Positions 8,605 through 17,695 of a stretch of 64,000 nucleotides of DNA are shown here, one piece after another (positions within the stretch are counted from its first letter, which is position 1; the number at the start of each line of letters is the position of its first letter). The DNA is from UBA4802 sp964509195. GTDB taxonomy: Bacteria > Spirochaetota > UBA4802 > UB4802. A model generated the notes under the pieces. It was not told where the DNA came from and ran no database searches. It saw nothing but the letters and a program-made list of their open reading frames with translations. The DNA is taken from the NCBI GenBank assembly GCA_964509195.1, contig CAZDWJ010000003.1, positions 62,001 through 126,000 of the forward strand, given 5' to 3'. A program made the position numbers and the translations under genes.

Positions 8605-9972
8605 TCATTTGATTTTGATCCAGTAATACAATAATCCAGTAGATGTTAATGCTATACCTAATAGTGAAGGTATAAATGCTGTAATCAAAGTCACCAGTAA
8701 ATAAATTACATAAAATAAAACTACAAGAATTACAGTGACAGGATAGCCCCAGGTGGTAAAAGGCCTTTCTGCATCAGGATATTTTTTTCGCAAGATAATT
8801 ACACTTGCAAGTGTTAAAATATTGAATATGGTTCCAGTAGCAGAAAAATAATCAATCACCGCTTCGTACGAATTTTTATTGAAAGAGGTAAACAACACCA
8901 GTACACATGCCCACAAACCCTGCATAATCATTGCATTATTAGGAGTTTTAAATTTATCATGAACTATCGCACACCATGAAAAAAACAAATTATCCTGAGC
9001 CATTGCATGCCAGGTACGTGCTTTTACCATAACCTGAGTGCCTACATTGCCAAAGGTATTAATCATTACTGCATACGCAACTAAAAGTGCACCTGCTGCT
9101 CCAAGTGCGTGCTGCAGCGCATCAACTGCTATCCATTTTGAAAGAGCAAACTTATGAACTGGCACCTGAAAAAGATAGGCAGCATTTGCACCCATGTACA
9201 GAACTAGAACACACAATATTCCAATTAACAGTGATAACGGCAAATTTTTCCTGGGATTTTTAACTTCTTCAGCTACATAGGTGGCCCCTTCCCAGCCACT
9301 GAATGCAAAAAATGCATACCGTAATGCTGCACCTATAGCTAATAGATGCGTAACGCTAAATTGCTCAGGTAAAAGTGGTGTATAATAATTGCTGACATCA
9401 CCATTTTTTGCAAAACATGCTGTTATTATATAAGCAAGCGCAATTACTTTTGATGAGCTTATAATAATTTGCACAACACCACTGAGCTTAACTCCAAAAC
9501 AATTAATAAAGGTGTGAAATATTATTACCAGCAAAGCAATGATAACAACAACAGTATGCGACAAATATATCCCCGAAGATATGGCAAAGGAAGCTTGAGT
9601 ATATTCAGCAAAGACCAGTGCAACAGCTGCTATAGCTCCTGTCTCAGATACAAAGAACATAGCCCATCCTCGCAAAAATGCAACCAAAGGACCGTACGCT
9701 TCTTTTAAATATACATACGGGCCTCCAGAGCGCGGCATCATTGCAACCAACTCAGCGTAACATATAGCTGCCAAAATTGTAATAACTGCACCTATAATCC
9801 ACACACTGCCAAATAGAAGAGTGGAACCAACCAGCGCCATAATAGGACCCGGTGTCCTGAATATTCCTGAACCAATGATACGGCTTATGACAATGGAAAC
9901 TGCTGATGGCAGCCCTAATCCTCGTGTTAGGTTTGTCTCTTCAGTAAAATTTTTATTGTGCATTGTAGGCAT
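8605..9972 (-). CDS. APC-superfamily amino acid permease
   Basis: 455 residues with about twelve hydrophobic segments. The first helix bears SRIIGSGIFRTPG, the glycine-rich substrate/ion site of the amino acid–polyamine–cation family; helix 6 carries FAFSGWEGATYVAEEVKNP, also typical. It is an inner-membrane transporter for an amino acid; LAT/YfnA-like members are the closest in feel. The gene follows the TusA-DUF3343 gene by five bases and is probably co-transcribed, which hints at a sulfur amino acid, but specificity cannot be read. Confidence 0.87.
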   Translation of the reverse strand: MPTMHNKNFTEETNLTRGLGLPSAVSIVISRIIGSGIFRTPGPIMALVGSTLLFGSVWIIGAVITILAAICYAELVAMMPRSGGPYVYLKEAYGPLVAFLRGWAMFFVSETGAIAAVALVFAEYTQASFAISSGIYLSHTVVVIIALLVIIFHTFINCFGVKLSGVVQIIISSSKVIALAYIITACFAKNGDVSNYYTPLLPEQFSVTHLLAIGAALRYAFFAFSGWEGATYVAEEVKNPRKNLPLSLLIGILCVLVLYMGANAAYLFQVPVHKFALSKWIAVDALQHALGAAGALLVAYAVMINTFGNVGTQVMVKARTWHAMAQDNLFFSWCAIVHDKFKTPNNAMIMQGLWACVLVLFTSFNKNSYEAVIDYFSATGTIFNILTLASVIILRKKYPDAERPFTTWGYPVTVILVVLFYVIYLLVTLITAFIPSLLGIALTSTGLLYYWIKIK

Positions 9973-9977
9973 CAGCG

Positions 9978-10571
9978 TTATTGCGCGGGGCGATACGTGT
10001 AATTGTGTTTTATATATATATCTTCAACTTTAAAATTACTATTACGCAATAAATCAAATACATTTTTAGCTTTTGCAATATCTGGCAATCCTATTACTAC
10101 TCCACAATGCTTTGTTATATCATTTGGAACAGGTAGCAACACATACTGTATTTCCGGATGATTACTCTGAAGCCAGTAATGAGCGCGCATTCCTTCAGCA
10201 ACGGACACAAACGTTATCAAACATTGAGTAACATCTTTTTTAAAAAGTGAAACAAAGAATTTACGTATATGTAATCTTACACCTAAAAGAAAAAAAGCAG
10301 TCAAATCAAGTAATGATTGAGGTTTATATCCCTTGCCTTTGATAACGTTAATGCGGACAGTGTCCTTATCAATTATCACAGAATTCATTATATTGCCCGA
10401 TTCAAAACACCATTGCTCTATTTCTTTTTTCATTAATGCATCATCTGAAACAATCTCAACAGAAGATCCATTATCAATAGAATTCATTGCTTTAGCTATC
10501 ATGGCAACAGATATGGGACAGCTGTAACCACGGGTATCAATAACCGCTGTTTTGTGTTGTTTTTCTGCCAT
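9978..10571 (-). CDS. TusA (SirA)-like domain fused to a DUF3343 domain
   Basis: 197 residues. Residues about 8-80 form a TusA/SirA/YedF-type sulfur-carrier domain with the Cys-Pro motif RGYSCPIS that holds the persulfide in TusA. Residues about 112-190 match DUF3343, recognisable from CLITFVSVAEGMRAHYWL followed by VLLPVPNDITKHCGVVIGL, whose Cys is the conserved one of the family (putative Se/S carrier-like). A basic linker (HIRKFFVSLFKKD) joins them. The two families frequently occur as neighbours (YedF/DUF3343 in selenium and sulfur metabolism), so the fusion supports joint handling of a persulfide or selenide. Five bases separate it from the amino acid permease gene downstream. Confidence 0.8.
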   Translation of the reverse strand: MAEKQHKTAVIDTRGYSCPISVAMIAKAMNSIDNGSSVEIVSDDALMKKEIEQWCFESGNIMNSVIIDKDTVRINVIKGKGYKPQSLLDLTAFFLLGVRLHIRKFFVSLFKKDVTQCLITFVSVAEGMRAHYWLQSNHPEIQYVLLPVPNDITKHCGVVIGLPDIAKAKNVFDLLRNSNFKVEDIYIKHNYTYRPAQ

Positions 10572-10599
10572 TACATGATGACCTGATACAAATTATAAA

Positions 10600-11403
10600 T
10601 TAATTATGATATGCATAGTCCAGCATATTCCTATATTTGTTATACGTATAATATCTGAATTTTAATATATAGTACCGATTGGTAATGAGCTTTGAATTTT
10701 TAAAATTATATGGTGAAAACACTATAGGATTTGCTAAGATTGCAAGCATTCGCGATTTTTCATCAGTAGTCAACTGATAGATATTTTTTCCAAAATAATA
10801 ATACGATGCATTTTTAAAGCCAAAGACTCCTTTGCCCATCTCACAGTAGTTACAATACAATTCAAGTATCCTATCTTTGTCCATTATAACTTCCATTTCA
10901 AGAGCAATGATCAGCTCAATATATTTTCGTACTATCGATTTAAATGGGAGTAAAAAGAGTGTACGCGCAAGCTGTTGTGTGATAGTGCTTGCTCCATACA
11001 TCCGGTAACCAACCTTATGATTGATAACTATCGCCCTCTTAATTGCTTCAATATCCACTCCATTATGTTTATAAAATTTATAATCTTCTATTGAAACAAC
11101 CATCTTCTTTATATCATCAGGGATATGCTTAAAAGGGATGAATTTTACTGGCTTTACATCATAATCATCGATATATGCTCTATACATCATAAGCGGTGTA
11201 ATAGCTGGATTATGTTCAGTGTAATAATATATCAAAGCTCCCATACCAAGAATAAATGCTATATGAAGAGCTATCGCCCCCTTAATAATTTTTTTTGTGA
11301 GTGTCCACCTGTGGTTATAAGATTCTAAATAATAATCAGTAGTATCACTCCAGCGTTTTAAACGCCCATACATCATTTTTAAATCCCGTACCATCAAAAC
11401 CAC
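10600..11403 (-). CDS. mtgA: Monofunctional peptidoglycan transglycosylase (GT51)
   Basis: 267 residues. One membrane helix (about 43-65) anchors a periplasmic GT51 domain with all usual motifs: VSIEDYKFYKHNGVD with the catalytic Glu, GASTITQQLARTLFL, ALEMEVIMDKDRILELYCN and GKGVFGFKNASYYYFGK. It polymerises lipid II into glycan chains and lacks a transpeptidase domain, as in MtgA. The open frame begins at 11403, overlapping the kelch gene end by 59 bases; the Met codons at 11376/11373 are likelier starts but lack a good ribosome site. Translational coupling to the kelch gene is probable. Confidence 0.88.
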   Translation of the reverse strand: MVLMVRDLKMMYGRLKRWSDTTDYYLESYNHRWTLTKKIIKGAIALHIAFILGMGALIYYYTEHNPAITPLMMYRAYIDDYDVKPVKFIPFKHIPDDIKKMVVSIEDYKFYKHNGVDIEAIKRAIVINHKVGYRMYGASTITQQLARTLFLLPFKSIVRKYIELIIALEMEVIMDKDRILELYCNYCEMGKGVFGFKNASYYYFGKNIYQLTTDEKSRMLAILANPIVFSPYNFKNSKLITNRYYILKFRYYTYNKYRNMLDYAYHN

Positions 11404-12325
11404 CTATTATGATAATTCTATCTTTGAACACTGTACAACTATGCGAAACCCGCTCGCCCATTGGCGTAAAACTGGTAAATAGCTCCCAGTCCTTGCCATT
11501 GTCAGAACGATAGACTGTGCCACCTTTTCTGAAACCACCAATAACCCATAACGACTTTTTATATACAACCGCTCCGTGGCCACCACCGGCAAAGAATGGC
11601 ATATTACTTGCAACCTTTTTCCAGCGTACACCATCAGATGAATTCCATACATCACTGAAGCTTGTAAAATTATTGTTGCCATCCACGCGTATGCCACCAA
11701 TTACCCACAGCTTATTGTTAAACGACGTCAAAATATGCCCACCGCGTGAGCCAAAAGGCAAATTGCCAGCAAGTTTTTGCCAGCTAACCCCATCGCTGGA
11801 TATAAACGCTTCAGCACCACAGGCAATCCCGCCTACCAGCATAATAGTATTTTTAAATACTGTACACGCATGGCCACCGCGGGGCATAAATTCTGCAGCT
11901 TCTCTTACACACTGCCAGTGAATACCATCATCTGTTGCCCACACATCGTTCAGGTCAATGATATTGCGTGCTTCATCAAAAGTAAGACCGCCTACTATAT
12001 ATAGTGTATCATTATAAACAAATGCGGTATGCCCTGCTCTGGGTTTAAAAGGCATTTTTCCGGCATTATACCAGTGCAACCCTTCTTTTGAATACCATAC
12101 ATCATTGTAGGGATTGTTGCCATCCCAACCACCTATTAGCCACAATTTGCCTTTAAAGGCAGTGCATGTATGCCCGGCTCTTCCATGGAAAGGAGCATTT
12201 AATATATAGCGGGTAAAACTTGATTCTTTTTCATTAAAACCAATAAGAAGCGACGAGGCAACAAAAAGCAATCCAGCAACTAAAATTATCAAAACAACAT
12301 ATTTATATAAATATCTGTAACTCAT
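11345..12325 (-). CDS. Membrane-anchored kelch-repeat beta-propeller protein
   Basis: 326 residues. Residues about 9-29 form a single hydrophobic anchor; the rest is six kelch blades, each showing R-x-G-H-x-x-x-x-[FY] followed by a [VI][IV]GG doublet and a DVW/W pair (for example RAGHTCTAFKGKLWLIGG and RAGHTAFVYNDTLYIVGG). Propellers of this kind bind proteins or glycans; several bacterial ones sit in the periplasm. Its stop overlaps the mtgA frame, so a role at the cell envelope together with the transglycosylase is suggested by context only. Confidence 0.82.
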   Translation of the reverse strand: MSYRYLYKYVVLIILVAGLLFVASSLLIGFNEKESSFTRYILNAPFHGRAGHTCTAFKGKLWLIGGWDGNNPYNDVWYSKEGLHWYNAGKMPFKPRAGHTAFVYNDTLYIVGGLTFDEARNIIDLNDVWATDDGIHWQCVREAAEFMPRGGHACTVFKNTIMLVGGIACGAEAFISSDGVSWQKLAGNLPFGSRGGHILTSFNNKLWVIGGIRVDGNNNFTSFSDVWNSSDGVRWKKVASNMPFFAGGGHGAVVYKKSLWVIGGFRKGGTVYRSDNGKDWELFTSFTPMGERVSHSCTVFKDRIIIIGGFDGTGFKNDVWAFKTLE

Positions 12326-12355
12326 AGTATTTTCATTTTCACTGACTATATTGCA

Positions 12356-13822
12356 TTAATTTTCTATTACAGTCTTTTTTATCGCTATATTATATTTTTT
12401 CAATTTATTATGCATAGTTTTGCGCGAAACGTTTATAGCCTTAGCTGTTAAGGAAATATTATAATCAAAATGTTTCAACATTTTTTCAATATATTCTTTT
12501 TCCATTTCATCAAGTGTTTTAATCTCATCTTTAGCAATAATTGCAACATCTTCATTCTTTTTCTCAATTGTGTTCACAGTCATTTTTGAATTATTTTCAA
12601 CATTTTCGGTTGTTGTTATTTTTGGTTTATTATATTCTTCAAACTCTAAAACACTTTTAACGATATCAAGCTTAACCACATTTTCTGTTGAAAGCAGAAC
12701 AAGACGTTTAATTACATTTTCTAGTTGCCGCACATTCCCAGGCCAGTGATAATCTGTCAAATATAACCGTGACTGCAAATCAAGCGAAATATTTCTGCCA
12801 TATTCAGTGATAAACTTATTCAAGAAATAATCAATAAACAGTGGTATGTCTTCCTTTCGCTCTTTTAGTGGTGGCAAATAAATGGGAACAACATTTAAAC
12901 GGTAATATAAATCTTCCCTGAACGTGCCCTGTTTCACCATTTCACGTATATCCCTATTGCTTGCCGCAACAATCCGTGTATCCACTTTTATTATCTCATT
13001 ACCACCAATGCGTTCAAATTCCTTTTCCTGCAACACGCGCAAAAGTTTAGCCTGCATATCAAACGACAGGTTGCTTATCTCATCCAGAAACAGTGTCCCT
13101 TTATTTGCAACTTCAAACTTTCCAATTTTTCGCGCGATAGCTCCTGTGAATGCTCCTTTCTCATGTCCAAAAAGTTCGCTGCCAATAAGGTCCTGTGGTA
13201 TGGTACTGCAATCTATTGATTTGAACGGATACTGCTTACGATTGCTGTTATAGTGGATTGCCTTTGCAATTATCTCTTTGCCGGTTCCACTTTCGCCAAT
13301 AATCAATATGGTACTGTCGGTGTCAATTACCCGTTCCAGTGTTGCAAAGATACGCTGCATCTTTGGAGATTTTCCAATGATATTTTTAAACCTGAAACTT
13401 TCTCCAACTTTTTCGCGAAGCTCATTAACTTCGTTTTCCAGATCCAATTTTTCAACAATATTTTTTAAGATAACCAGCAATTTATCAGTATCAAACGGTT
13501 TTACCAGATAATCATACGCACCCAATTTCATAGATGTTATTGCAAGCTGCACATCGTTGGAAGCAGTTATAACAACTACAACTATATCTATTTTTAAACC
13601 ACGTATTGCTTGTAACACTTCAATCCCATTTTTACCGGGCATTTGAAGGTCAAGGATTAGTATGTCATATTTATTATTTTTTAACTCATCTATAATGGTA
13701 TCACCACGGTCAATGGTGCTGACAAAAAAAGATCCTTCAAGTAGATCCTTTAAAAGGTCACGGATTCCTTTTTCGTCATCTGCAATAAGCACTCTGTAAT
13801 ATTTTTCAAGTAGTGTGTTCAT
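12356..13822 (-). CDS. NtrC-family sigma-54-dependent response regulator
   Basis: About 488 residues in three domains. The receiver has ADDEKG acidic pair, phosphoacceptor Asp in LILDLQMPG, and VKPFD. The AAA+ domain has Walker A GESGTGKE, the sigma-54-contacting GAFTGA loop, Walker B TLFLDEI, and the R-finger region. The C-terminal Fis-type helix-turn-helix is ISLTAKAINVSRKTMHNKL. It would activate transcription from sigma-54 promoters on phosphorylation. The frame can be read from a TTG at 13840, but ATG 13822 is the likelier start. The upstream gene encodes a kinase-like protein ending 24 bases away, its probable cognate partner. Between AAA and HTH there is an unusually long Asn/Lys-rich linker (about 395-440). 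Confidence 0.92.
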   Translation of the reverse strand: MNTLLEKYYRVLIADDEKGIRDLLKDLLEGSFFVSTIDRGDTIIDELKNNKYDILILDLQMPGKNGIEVLQAIRGLKIDIVVVVITASNDVQLAITSMKLGAYDYLVKPFDTDKLLVILKNIVEKLDLENEVNELREKVGESFRFKNIIGKSPKMQRIFATLERVIDTDSTILIIGESGTGKEIIAKAIHYNSNRKQYPFKSIDCSTIPQDLIGSELFGHEKGAFTGAIARKIGKFEVANKGTLFLDEISNLSFDMQAKLLRVLQEKEFERIGGNEIIKVDTRIVAASNRDIREMVKQGTFREDLYYRLNVVPIYLPPLKERKEDIPLFIDYFLNKFITEYGRNISLDLQSRLYLTDYHWPGNVRQLENVIKRLVLLSTENVVKLDIVKSVLEFEEYNKPKITTTENVENNSKMTVNTIEKKNEDVAIIAKDEIKTLDEMEKEYIEKMLKHFDYNISLTAKAINVSRKTMHNKLKKYNIAIKKTVIEN

Positions 13823-13846
13823 ACTCACAATGTCACACAAACTGTG

Positions 13847-14473
13847 TTACTCAAGAGGAATTTTGATTGTAAACTCATTATTATCTTTGTGAAATGTAAA
13901 TTCCCAGCCGCATCGCTGTGCAATACAGTATACCTTAAAAAGTTCAGTTCCTCTTTCAAAAAACTGCTTGCATTGAAATGGATAATAAAATATATCCTCC
14001 GGCATACTATCAAACACAACTCCAGAAAAACGTATGGCAATGCAACAAAATAGTTTTTTTTCAGCAGTAAGGACTGTTGATGCACTATTGAAATATTTCC
14101 AGTTAAAACCATTAATAATAGTTCTCAGGCACTCGCGCAATCTATGAGCATAGAGTAACACGCTGAATTGTGTTGTGCTTTCAATTGTAATATACTCACG
14201 ATGCCAGGATTCATCAACCACTTCATATAAAACTTCAGGGAACAAACACTCTACTATATCATCATCTGTCACAGTAAATGCATCGTACAGTTGTGTAAAA
14301 ATAGAATCAATCCGCTCCGTTTGTTCAAGTATCATATTCTGGGATTTTGTAATGAGTGCAGCATCAGTTTTATGAGATAGCAGTTGTGCATATCCTTTAA
14401 CAGTGGTTAAAGGATTACGGACTTCATGAGCAATATTACGTATTACTCTTTCGATGATATCAACCTGGTGCAT
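13847..14473 (-). CDS. Reduced histidine kinase with HisKA domain and degenerate ATPase domain
   Basis: 208 residues, soluble, no sensor domain. The H-box NIAHEVRNPLTTVKGYAQLL (12-31) is well conserved and resembles NtrB-type kinases. The following HATPase region is poor: there is no clear N-box or GxG-type G boxes, only a weak ERGTELFKVYCIAQRCGWEF where the G2 region would be. It may be a phosphotransfer or phosphatase partner of the NtrC-like regulator encoded 24 bases downstream rather than an autokinase. It begins ten bases after the rsfS stop, so it belongs to the nadD–LCP–rsfS transcript. Confidence 0.75.
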   Translation of the reverse strand: MHQVDIIERVIRNIAHEVRNPLTTVKGYAQLLSHKTDAALITKSQNMILEQTERIDSIFTQLYDAFTVTDDDIVECLFPEVLYEVVDESWHREYITIESTTQFSVLLYAHRLRECLRTIINGFNWKYFNSASTVLTAEKKLFCCIAIRFSGVVFDSMPEDIFYYPFQCKQFFERGTELFKVYCIAQRCGWEFTFHKDNNEFTIKIPLE

Positions 14474-14483
14474 GTGTTATATG

Positions 14484-14864
14484 TTAATCAACATCAATCT
14501 TTCTGGCATCTGCCCAGAGACGCTCTAACTGATAAAATTCACGGGTTTCCTTTGTAAATATATGAATTATCAGGTCATTATAATCCAGAACTATCCATGG
14601 AGAATTTGTGGTAGTTCGTGAACGCTCTTTTTTGCCCATATCAATGAAATACTTGTGGACTTCTCGTGCCAGTGCCTTGCAGTGCAACAGGGAATTGCCA
14701 GTACAAATTATAAAATAGTCAAGGTATGAATTAACATCCCGTAAATCCAGAAAGACTATATCCATAGCCTTTGTATCATCCAGTACTTTTTTACATCCTC
14801 TCATCAGGGATAAAATTTCAGAATCAATACTTATCTTTGCTTTTGTTTGTTTACTTTTTGTCAC
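14484..14864 (-). CDS. rsfS: Ribosomal silencing factor RsfS (Iojap/YbeB)
   Basis: 126 residues matching the RsfS family over its length: LDLRDVNSYLDYFIICTGNS, then ALAREVHKYF, WIVLDYNDLIIHIFTKETREFYQLERLW. RsfS binds uL14 on the 50S subunit and blocks subunit joining under nutrient limitation. The start overlaps the stop of the LCP gene by four bases (ATGA-type), and the nadD–LCP–rsfS order is a recurring one. Confidence 0.93.
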   Translation of the reverse strand: MTKSKQTKAKISIDSEILSLMRGCKKVLDDTKAMDIVFLDLRDVNSYLDYFIICTGNSLLHCKALAREVHKYFIDMGKKERSRTTTNSPWIVLDYNDLIIHIFTKETREFYQLERLWADARKIDVD

Positions 14865-15982
14865 TGTGAATAATCCTTCCCTACAATTACTAGTACATCT
14901 GCTAACTGCGATGAGTCAATTATGTGATACATTGTATCAATACCTAAAATTGAAGACACTTTGAGTGCTGAATTTAAATTGCCTTTTTGATTAATAATAA
15001 CGGTTTTATCAGTTACCTCATACGGTGATGTCCCAAATTCAACCACTGTAAGCCCCTCACGTGTTAAGACATTACGCATCTTGCGAGCAAGCCCTGGAAT
15101 ATCAGATCCATTCAGAATCCTAACTTTAATTGATTCGGAATCTTTTATATCCAGAACCAGTGGTCTAAGGAATTTCTGCTCATATAATTTTCTGGTGATA
15201 TCATCCACTGTATAATTATTATCCTTATCCATTTTTCCGGGCATTACGGTTGTGTAAACAGTCTTAGCATCATACACAAGTTCAATAAGGGACACTATTT
15301 CCTGCATCAATAAATTGGTATTTATTGAACTTATCATCTCACTTAAATATTTTTTGTTTGCATAATTTTTATACATTTCCTTATTTGTAAACAGGGTAAG
15401 TGCAATATCCATTATTCTATCATATTTAAGGTAAATAGAGTTCTGATCAACTTTATTGATATACCATACTACTTTACGCCCATCACAGTAATCAATGCCA
15501 GTTGTAAAACCCCATTCTTTTTTCACCTGATCTAGTATATATAAATGTATCCCTTCAATCAAATCAATAATTTTAATGACATCAGTAGCATATAACTCCA
15601 CATAAAAAGGGATTGTAATATGGAGGTCATATTCAAGCGAATCGATTATATCACTGTAATCAGAAAATGAAAATGCTTCAAGCCTTTTTGCTTTTCCTGT
15701 TCTTTTATTGAGAGTTACCAGGTAATTGGGGGGAACAAATGTAACACCAATACTGTTCTTTTCTGGGTTGAAATGCAAAATAGCATAAAAAGAATGTCGC
15801 CGTTCATTATAATCGTTACTGGCAGCTACCAGAATATTAATTAATTCTTTGTTTGAAGCCAATGTTTCTATTGCATTTCGCGTGAATCTGCGATACACAT
15901 AAAATATACTCAAAAGCACTATACACACTACTGTTATAGAGACAATTACACGTATTTTATCTTTCACTTTTATATAACCCAT
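14861..15982 (-). CDS. LytR-CpsA-Psr family protein with C-terminal LytR_C domain
   Basis: About 373 residues. One membrane helix near the N-terminus (RVIVSITVVCIVLLSIFYVY) is followed by a periplasmic LCP-like domain starting NILVAASND and a C-terminal LytR_C domain (VRILNGSDIPGLARKMRNVL ... DVLVIVGKDY). LCP proteins transfer polyprenyl-linked glycans to the cell wall; several Arg residues of the catalytic LCP core are hard to place here, so the enzymatic role is uncertain. The frame extends to a GTG at 16039, but ATG 15982 gives less overlap with nadD and keeps the helix near the N-terminus. It overlaps rsfS by four bases. Confidence 0.8.
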   Translation of the reverse strand: MGYIKVKDKIRVIVSITVVCIVLLSIFYVYRRFTRNAIETLASNKELINILVAASNDYNERRHSFYAILHFNPEKNSIGVTFVPPNYLVTLNKRTGKAKRLEAFSFSDYSDIIDSLEYDLHITIPFYVELYATDVIKIIDLIEGIHLYILDQVKKEWGFTTGIDYCDGRKVVWYINKVDQNSIYLKYDRIMDIALTLFTNKEMYKNYANKKYLSEMISSINTNLLMQEIVSLIELVYDAKTVYTTVMPGKMDKDNNYTVDDITRKLYEQKFLRPLVLDIKDSESIKVRILNGSDIPGLARKMRNVLTREGLTVVEFGTSPYEVTDKTVIINQKGNLNSALKVSSILGIDTMYHIIDSSQLADVLVIVGKDYSQ

Positions 15983-16544
15983 TTTTGTAAATATACTGTT
16001 CAACTCTACCAGGCAGCAAATACCTGATAGATTTGCCACTTCTTACTCTTTCTCTAATTACGGACGAACTCACATCAATGACAGGATTACTGGCACAGTG
16101 AATACGGGACATATATTTGTTGAATCGCCGGTGCAACGTATCACCAGGCCTTTTCATTATGATAAAATCAATAGTCATAAGCAGGCGCTTCCAGTCCTTC
16201 CACGTGTGGATTTCGTTGAATGCATCATAGCCAATGATAAAAAATAATTCCCAATCTGGGTTTTTCTGCAGTATTTCTTCTACTGTATATATAGTATAGG
16301 ATGGCTTTTCCCTGTCAATCTCAAGTCGAGAAACTTTGAAAAAATCAACATTTTCAATAGCTAATTCTACCATGCGATAGCGGTGTTCTGCTGCTACGTC
16401 ATCTTCTAATTCTTTGTGGACTGGATACTTTGTTGGTATAAACACAATAAAATCCAGATTAAATTCCTCACGTATAAACAGGGCATTAATCAAATGCCCT
16501 ATATGAATAGGGTTAAATGTACCACCAAATAATCCAACCTTCAA
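15957..16544 (-). CDS. nadD: Nicotinate-nucleotide adenylyltransferase
   Basis: 195 residues. MKVGLFGGTFNPIHIGHL is the nucleotidyltransferase GxFxPxHxGH signature, and VSSSVIRERVRSGKSIRYLLP is the C-terminal ISSTxIR motif with the usual YLLP tail of NadD. It makes nicotinate adenine dinucleotide from NaMN and ATP in NAD synthesis; nadA for the same pathway lies at 55982-56878. The start overlaps nothing upstream; downstream the LCP gene overlaps its end. Confidence 0.95.
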   Translation of the reverse strand: MKVGLFGGTFNPIHIGHLINALFIREEFNLDFIVFIPTKYPVHKELEDDVAAEHRYRMVELAIENVDFFKVSRLEIDREKPSYTIYTVEEILQKNPDWELFFIIGYDAFNEIHTWKDWKRLLMTIDFIIMKRPGDTLHRRFNKYMSRIHCASNPVIDVSSSVIRERVRSGKSIRYLLPGRVEQYIYKNGLYKSER

Positions 16545-16605
16545 TTGTGCCTCACCTATATCCTTTGCATCATATTCCCGTATGTACTATAACCGTCAAG
16601 AAGTT

Positions 16606-17088
16606 TTATTCATCACTGTGAATCCACTGTGCGTCTATTTTGTGTTTTTGCGCAAACTTATTTAATTTATCCGTATATTGATTTTTTATTATAGTAACAA
16701 TCTGCTTTTGTAACCTTTTGTCCGATAACTCATATACTTCATCAAAGAAGTGCAATAGATCATTACCTCCCTTGCTAGCTAAAAGCTGTAAAATTAATCT
16801 TTTTGATGTAACACTCTCTTCCTGTTTATATCGTTCATACAAAAATGCATCATCTACTATATGTAAGTCATATAATGCACAATATCCAGTTAATCGTTCT
16901 ATTGGATTATTGCTGTATAGTTTTTGATTAATAATAGAATACACATACAATGGTCGTGTAATAAAGTATGGTATAGCAGTAGTGCCTGATACTGTTTTAG
17001 CTATAAGTATCTTCCCTAAAATGAATCCTGCACTTATACCAACACATAATATTAATATTAGCATTATAAATTTATATTTTTTAATCAT
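16606..17088 (-). CDS. Membrane-anchored protein with possible HEAT-like helices, unknown function
   Basis: 160 residues. One N-terminal hydrophobic segment (about 7-28) is followed by a charged, helix-rich domain with ...NPIERLTGYCALYDL... and ...TSKRLILQLLASKGGNDLL..., spacing that resembles HEAT repeats. I do not recognise the family. It precedes nadD by 61 bases on the same strand and may start that transcript. Confidence 0.6.
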   Translation of the reverse strand: MIKKYKFIMLILILCVGISAGFILGKILIAKTVSGTTAIPYFITRPLYVYSIINQKLYSNNPIERLTGYCALYDLHIVDDAFLYERYKQEESVTSKRLILQLLASKGGNDLLHFFDEVYELSDKRLQKQIVTIIKNQYTDKLNKFAQKHKIDAQWIHSDE

Positions 17089-17198
17089 CAGGTTTAAGTT
17101 CTATAGTACTATTTAATGCTCACGCTACATTTAATAGTTGTTTTTTAAAAATTATGGAGAATGAATTGTATTGTCAACGATGATTTATCCTTATTACA

Positions 17199-17678
17199 TC
17201 AAATAGTAAAGGCAAAATTAAATTGTAATCCTTTTTTCTTTTCTATATCAAATGTTAGTATGGCATCATATTTACCTTTGCTCTTCAATGAAACATCAGA
17301 TCCATAATGGTTTTTCATATGAAAAAGCATATATTTTTTGCTGAAATTTTTACTTTTAATATCCAGCGTAACACTTTTTATAGTCCCAGCATCATTTGCT
17401 TTTATAAAAACAGATATATGATGGGTAATATCAGAATTACGCTTGCTGGCATCAATTTTCATTGCACTGTTATTTTCCATATTTTTTAAAGCAGCGTTAA
17501 TATCATTTAAATATACTTCTATTGATAATCCATCCTTTTGAGCTTTCAATATCATTTTGCCCATGGTTTTATGAGTTGATTTATCACTCTCATACCCATG
17601 ATGCATATGCTGAGACTGGCCATACGATACATACACCATTAATAACATAACCGTTACATATACTATGTATTTCTTCAT
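17199..17678 (-). CDS. Exported His/Met-rich protein at the end of the metal-efflux operon
   Basis: 159 residues. A signal peptide (1-20, ending VSYGQ) precedes QSQHMHHGYESDKSTHK, a His/Met cluster that could bind copper or silver, then a beta-rich domain of about 120 residues (DGLSIEVYLND ... KKGLQFNFAFTI) that resembles small periplasmic FixH/YtkA-like folds. The gene begins 17 bases after the cusA stop, and its start carries a GGAGGG-type ribosome site, so it is the last gene of cusCBA. A periplasmic metal chaperone analogous in position to CusF is likely, although there is no CusF motif. Confidence 0.7.
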   Translation of the reverse strand: MKKYIVYVTVMLLMVYVSYGQSQHMHHGYESDKSTHKTMGKMILKAQKDGLSIEVYLNDINAALKNMENNSAMKIDASKRNSDITHHISVFIKANDAGTIKSVTLDIKSKNFSKKYMLFHMKNHYGSDVSLKSKGKYDAILTFDIEKKKGLQFNFAFTI

Positions 17679-17695
17679 ACAACCCTCCTATAAAA

